From contig NW_017962929.1 of the NCBI RefSeq assembly GCF_001661345.1, positions 62,001 through 126,000 of the forward strand: a stretch of 64,000 bases of DNA, in the 5' to 3' direction. The DNA is from Ascoidea rubescens DSM 1968. Lineage: Eukaryota > Ascomycota > Saccharomycetes > Ascoideales > Ascoideaceae. The translations under genes and the position numbers were made by a program. Shown here in pieces: positions 60,393 through 64,000 of the stretch. Within the stretch, counting starts at the first letter, position 1. Every line of letters begins with the position of its first letter. The notes beneath the pieces were generated by a model, which made no database searches, was not told the origin of the DNA, and worked only from the letters and a program-made list of their open reading frames with translations.

Positions 60393-60633
60393 AGCAGAGA
60401 ATGGGCAGCAGAAGAAGAGGAAGCAGCAGAAGCAGCAGAAGAAGCACAGGGAAGGACAGCACTGGTTCAAACAAGCCACTGCGTTGATCGTCCTCTGCAC
60501 CTGGCTGCTGTGGACAAGTTGCTTCTTCTCTGCTGTTTCTGCTTCCTCTTCTTCTTTGCTGCTGCTGCTTCTTCATCCACGAAGAGACTTCTCTGCTGTC
60601 TGTGCTTCTTCTGCTGCTGCTCTACTCTTCATA
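60393..60633. promoter_or_regulatory. divergent promoter GT34 - TMN (GC island)
   Basis: About 240 bp, GC-rich with CAGCAGAAGAAG-type and CTGCTGCTGCTTCT repeats. Both flanking frames stay open through it, but those extensions are low-complexity Cys/Ser/Lys repeats of the island rather than protein. Confidence 0.5.
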
Positions 60634-62883
60634 ATGCTTCCTCTCAGTTACGTTTGCTGCTTTTTGCTCGTCCTAATCACCAACTCCCTTCTCGCTCACT
60701 CCTTTACTTTTACAAGCTACTACAAACAAGACTACTCCAAGGACGACATTGTCCATATATCTCTAACAAATCTCTCCCCTGGTGCCAATTCCAAGGACAA
60801 CAAGTACTATTTGTATCCTATCAGGTTCTACGAACATGACCTTTTGACGACTTGTCCACCTCTCAAACAAAAATACTCTGCTCAAGAATTTGAAGAGCTT
60901 CTTCAGCTTCAGGCAAAGCAAAACGAAGGAAATAAAAAGAGAAAAAGAGATGATGACGATGAGAAAAAAGACGAAAAAAAAGATGATAATGGTGATAATA
61001 ACAATGATAATAACGATGATAGTAATGACAATGATGATAATGAAAAAAAAGATCTTGAATCCTCAAATTCTCAAAATCAAACTAAAGAACCTTCTTATGA
61101 TGAAATTTACATTTTTAAAAAAGATAACCTTTTCAATAACAACGTCTACAACTCTCCCTTTTCTGCTCAATTTAAAATCAAAAAAGGTTGTGAATTTGCT
61201 TGTACAGTTGATTTTTCAACTAAAAGTGCTAAATACATTAATGATTTAATTAGAAAAGATTACAGAATTAATCTATATATCGATGATATCCCCATCGGTA
61301 AAGAATTCTTTGATTACAACTCAAATAAATTTTACATATCAAATAATTTGCCTCTAGGCTATTTAGATACTAATGGCCTCCCAAGAATCTTTACTCATTA
61401 TCAAATCGTCATTGATTACATTAACATTGGTGCTGAAAAATTTAACATAATTAAAGCTGTTGCAGGTCAACAATCAAATTTAAGATATGTTAAAAATTCT
61501 TGCTCTTTACACCCTCCTGTAATCTTATCTGAAATCCCCTTCTCTAATAACAAAGTCATCTTTACCTACGATATCATCTGGAGAGAAACTGTTGGTCAAC
61601 CAACAAGCTGGAAAGATAGGCTAAACCATTATTCTTACAATTTAGTTAATTTTAAGATCCAATATCTATCTAAAATCGTTTACTCTGTTTTAACCTCTGT
61701 TTTCTTTTTAATATTTTTGAAAAAAATCAAAACAATTCTTACAAATGAAAAGCATTCCTCTACTTCCACTTCCACTTCCACTTCAAATTCAAATTTAAAT
61801 TCAAATGTCAATTCAACATCTGATTTACACCAAAATGCCCTTGATATCGATAACGATGAATTGTTTTTAGATTTAAATTGGTCTTCTTTATCAAATGAAG
61901 TCTTTAGATCTCCTTCAAAATTGATTCTATTTGCAAATTTAACTGGTTATGGAATCCAAATTTTCTTAATAGCTTTCTCAGTTTTAACTCTCTTGTCCTT
62001 TGATTTAATCTCAGTTATAATCCCCAACGAGATCTTACATTCAATTTTTTATTTATTTATCTTAACTTCTCCATTTTCTTCAATTGTAACAATATCAATT
62101 TTTAAAAATTTTGTAACAGATAAATCAAATTTATCAAATTTTAAAAAACTATTCTTTCAAAATCAAACTCTTTTACCAGGTTTTTTATTGATTTCAACTT
62201 TATTTCTTAATATAATCTATAAAAATGTCAATTCCACTAATTTTATACCAATTTCAAATTTATTTAAGTTTTTTTTGATTTGGTTATTTATTTATACACC
62301 AATTAATTTAACAAGTTTTGTAATTGGTTTTAAAAAATTCAATTTATTCAACAATACTCTTAATAATAATAATAATAATAATAATGATAATGGGAAAAGT
62401 GATAAGATTATTAAAATTAATCAAATTGAGAAACAAATTCCTCCTCAACCAATTTTATTAAAATTGATTCCCTCGTCGATTTTTTCATCGATTATACCAT
62501 TTTCAATTATAATGTTTCAAATTTCAATTTTGAATGCTACAGTTTATTTCAAGTATTTTAATTTTTCAAATTTTGAGACATTGTATCTATTAATACTATC
62601 ATTGATTTCAATGGTGATTATAGATATTTTGATGGTTTTCAATTCATTGAATTGCGGAAATTGGAAATGGATTTGGTTTAGTTGGTTTAATGGATTTTTG
62701 GGAATAACAGTAATGAGTCTTGTTTATCAAATTCATTCATTTAAGAGTGGATTTGGCGATTTTTCAAGTTGGATTATTTTTTTAATTAAGAGTATTAATT
62801 TAAGTTTAGCACTTGGGTTGATGTATGGTGGAATTGGCTTTCTTTTTAGCTGGTGGTTTATTAGAAGTCTTTATTTGAAATAA
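60634..62883 (+). CDS. transmembrane-9 (nonaspanin/TMN) family protein, divergent
   Basis: 749 residues from the ATG at 60634, which gives a signal peptide (MLPLSYVCCFLLVLITNSLL). The lumenal domain begins SFTFTSYYKQDYSKDDIVHI with the family's Y/P-x-R-F-Y-E-x-D phrase and a Lys/Asp-rich insert (about residues 90-150). It carries CEFACTVDF, INLYIDDIPIG, NLPLGYLD, FTHYQIVIDY and FTYDIIWRETVGQPTSWKDR, the strong TMN signature. About nine membrane segments fill residues 350-745 with Ser/Asn-rich loops. TMN proteins (Emp70, Tmn2, Tmn3) act in the endosome/Golgi in sorting, copper homeostasis and adhesion. The insert and divergence fit Tmn3-like members best; no symbol assigned. Confidence 0.85.
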   Translation: MLPLSYVCCFLLVLITNSLLAHSFTFTSYYKQDYSKDDIVHISLTNLSPGANSKDNKYYLYPIRFYEHDLLTTCPPLKQKYSAQEFEELLQLQAKQNEGNKKRKRDDDDEKKDEKKDDNGDNNNDNNDDSNDNDDNEKKDLESSNSQNQTKEPSYDEIYIFKKDNLFNNNVYNSPFSAQFKIKKGCEFACTVDFSTKSAKYINDLIRKDYRINLYIDDIPIGKEFFDYNSNKFYISNNLPLGYLDTNGLPRIFTHYQIVIDYINIGAEKFNIIKAVAGQQSNLRYVKNSCSLHPPVILSEIPFSNNKVIFTYDIIWRETVGQPTSWKDRLNHYSYNLVNFKIQYLSKIVYSVLTSVFFLIFLKKIKTILTNEKHSSTSTSTSTSNSNLNSNVNSTSDLHQNALDIDNDELFLDLNWSSLSNEVFRSPSKLILFANLTGYGIQIFLIAFSVLTLLSFDLISVIIPNEILHSIFYLFILTSPFSSIVTISIFKNFVTDKSNLSNFKKLFFQNQTLLPGFLLISTLFLNIIYKNVNSTNFIPISNLFKFFLIWLFIYTPINLTSFVIGFKKFNLFNNTLNNNNNNNNDNGKSDKIIKINQIEKQIPPQPILLKLIPSSIFSSIIPFSIIMFQISILNATVYFKYFNFSNFETLYLLILSLISMVIIDILMVFNSLNCGNWKWIWFSWFNGFLGITVMSLVYQIHSFKSGFGDFSSWIIFLIKSINLSLALGLMYGGIGFLFSWWFIRSLYLK

Positions 62884-64000
62884 ATTTTAGCTAATTAGGT
62901 GAGTAAATGAGTAAGTGAGTATTTAGGTATCTAAATATGTATGTATCAGGTTAGTTATTTTAATATATTTTTTATTTTTTTTTTATTTATTTATTAGAAT
63001 AATCAGTTTAATTAATTAATCTTTTTTGATTTTTTTAATTTTTTTATTTTTTTTATTTTTTTTCAGTTTAAGATGAATATCAAGAAATATAAATGAATAT
63101 AAAATGAAAATTTTTTTTGATAAACTTCACTAAATAAGTTAAAGAGATAATTAATTAGGTTATTAAATTAGTCGAATAAGTTAAAAATTAATTTCTAAAC
63201 GAAAAAAGATAATAAAAAAACTAGAGAGAGCGAGAAAAGAAGAAAAATGAGTTGATTATTTATTTTTTAAAGAATAAACAATTAATAATAAAAAAAATAA
63301 ATGAATTATTCAATTAAGAATTGACCAAAAGAGAAAGATAATGATCTAATTTCACGTATTAAGAAGGAAAATAAAGTGTAAATGAAAATGTAGTTAATGA
63401 ACATCGAAAAGAAAATGTAAATTTATAAAGTTTATACAATATTATTTAAAAAAGATAGGAAATGGAAATTCAAAGGGATAATAAAGCAAGAAAAGAGTAA
63501 AGGCTTATATCATCAATCAGGTCAAAGGTCAAAGATCAAATTGAACATTAAGCATTGAGGATTGAACATTGGTAAAACAATAACAATTTCAGAGGTGAAT
63601 TGAAATAGGAATTGGTGAATGAGAGACTTGAAATTGTATGGAATTAAAAGCAAAATTGCTTTTGAAGATTAGCCAAATGGCCAGTAGGAGGTGTTTTTAT
63701 TTCTTTGGATTAGTGAGCTAGTGCTGGCATTAGAATACCAATTTTCAAACATGAAATGATTTTGGAGGAAACAAGAAATAATTAAAACACAATTGAATGA
63801 TAATTGACTGATAATTGAATGCGAAGCAGGAAAATCAGAATAATCAAGAATAATAAAGCAAAGAAGGGGCATGTATCACAAGGAAAAGAGCCATTTGCCT
63901 ACAGTAGGTGTTTGGTTTTGTCAATTGAGGGTATTTACTTATTTGGTGAAATAAAAGCAAGGGCACATTGGATATGGGCAAATTAAAAACTAGGGGAATT
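62884..64000. other. right-end intergenic region
   Basis: About 1.1 kb, very AT-rich with poly-T runs near 62960-63065. Repeated GGTCAAAGGTCAAAGATCAAA near 63520. No credible ORF; the small minus-strand ORF at 63669-63872 has no recognisable features. Confidence 0.7.

Noticed and set aside
60223-60633. N-terminal extension of the TMN frame antisense to the GT34 gene
   Set aside because: Low-complexity product of island repeats. The ATG at 60634 gives a clean signal peptide at the expected place.

Overview
The window looks like nuclear chromosomal DNA of a budding yeast (Saccharomycotina). It is AT-rich and gene-dense, with about 32 recognisable genes. Its few introns sit at the extreme 5' ends of genes and use GTATGT donors and TACTAAC-type branch points. 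Almost every gene has a clear yeast orthologue. A SIRT5-type sirtuin and a NIPA-type magnesium transporter, neither of which I know from Saccharomyces cerevisiae, argue for a lineage outside the S. cerevisiae clade. In-frame CTG is absent from RLI1, IDH1 and LPD1, so I cannot tell whether CUG is read as Leu or Ser. The sequence is a draft: there is one N inside a duplicated stretch (38166) and a one-base homopolymer frameshift in ACH1.

Layout. 1-14 kb: the 3' end of an unknown coiled-coil gene, a PSH1-like RING E3 ligase, a YTP1-like membrane protein, a 43-residue metallothionein with copper-type promoter sites, YIH1, the NatB catalytic subunit NAT3, a divergent pair of chromatin genes (RSC6/SNF12 and HAT2), and a NIPA-like transporter. 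14-27 kb: GRR1, IDH1 (with an intron splitting its mitochondrial presequence), a WOPR-family morphology regulator, frameshifted ACH1 and the p24 cargo receptor ERV25. 27-43 kb: the presequence protease CYM1, a Fig1-family membrane protein, a Csi2/Tda7-like cell-surface protein behind a very long leader, MIX17, LPD1 and the SIRT5-like sirtuin. 43-64 kb: SEC22, RPL18 divergent from the prefoldin gene PAC10, an orphan F-box-like gene, DDP1, RLI1, RPL34, RPS28, a large coiled-coil gene that may be RED1, a TMEM14-family gene (TMH11), an MNN10/MNN11-type mannosyltransferase and a nonaspanin (TMN). No tRNA, rRNA, CRISPR, transposon or viral element was recognised.

Functional threads. Mitochondrial metabolism and import are well represented (IDH1, LPD1, ACH1, CYM1, MIX17, the sirtuin, TMH11). 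IDH1 and LPD1 have CCAAT boxes upstream, and LPD1 shares a GCGCACGTGC E-box with the HAT2/RSC6 and RPL34 promoters. Translation genes (RPL18, RPL34, RPS28, RLI1, YIH1, PAC10) cluster loosely between 44 and 55 kb. Many promoters sit in short GC-rich islands that spill into the ends of adjacent coding regions.

The points most worth a second look are the metallothionein with its regulatory sites, two genes whose first exon is only the ATG, the probable split RED1-like gene, the inverted repeat between two Reb1-type sites upstream of RPL34, the repeated E-box decamer, and the roughly 1.4-kb leader with a single ATG before the Csi2-like gene.
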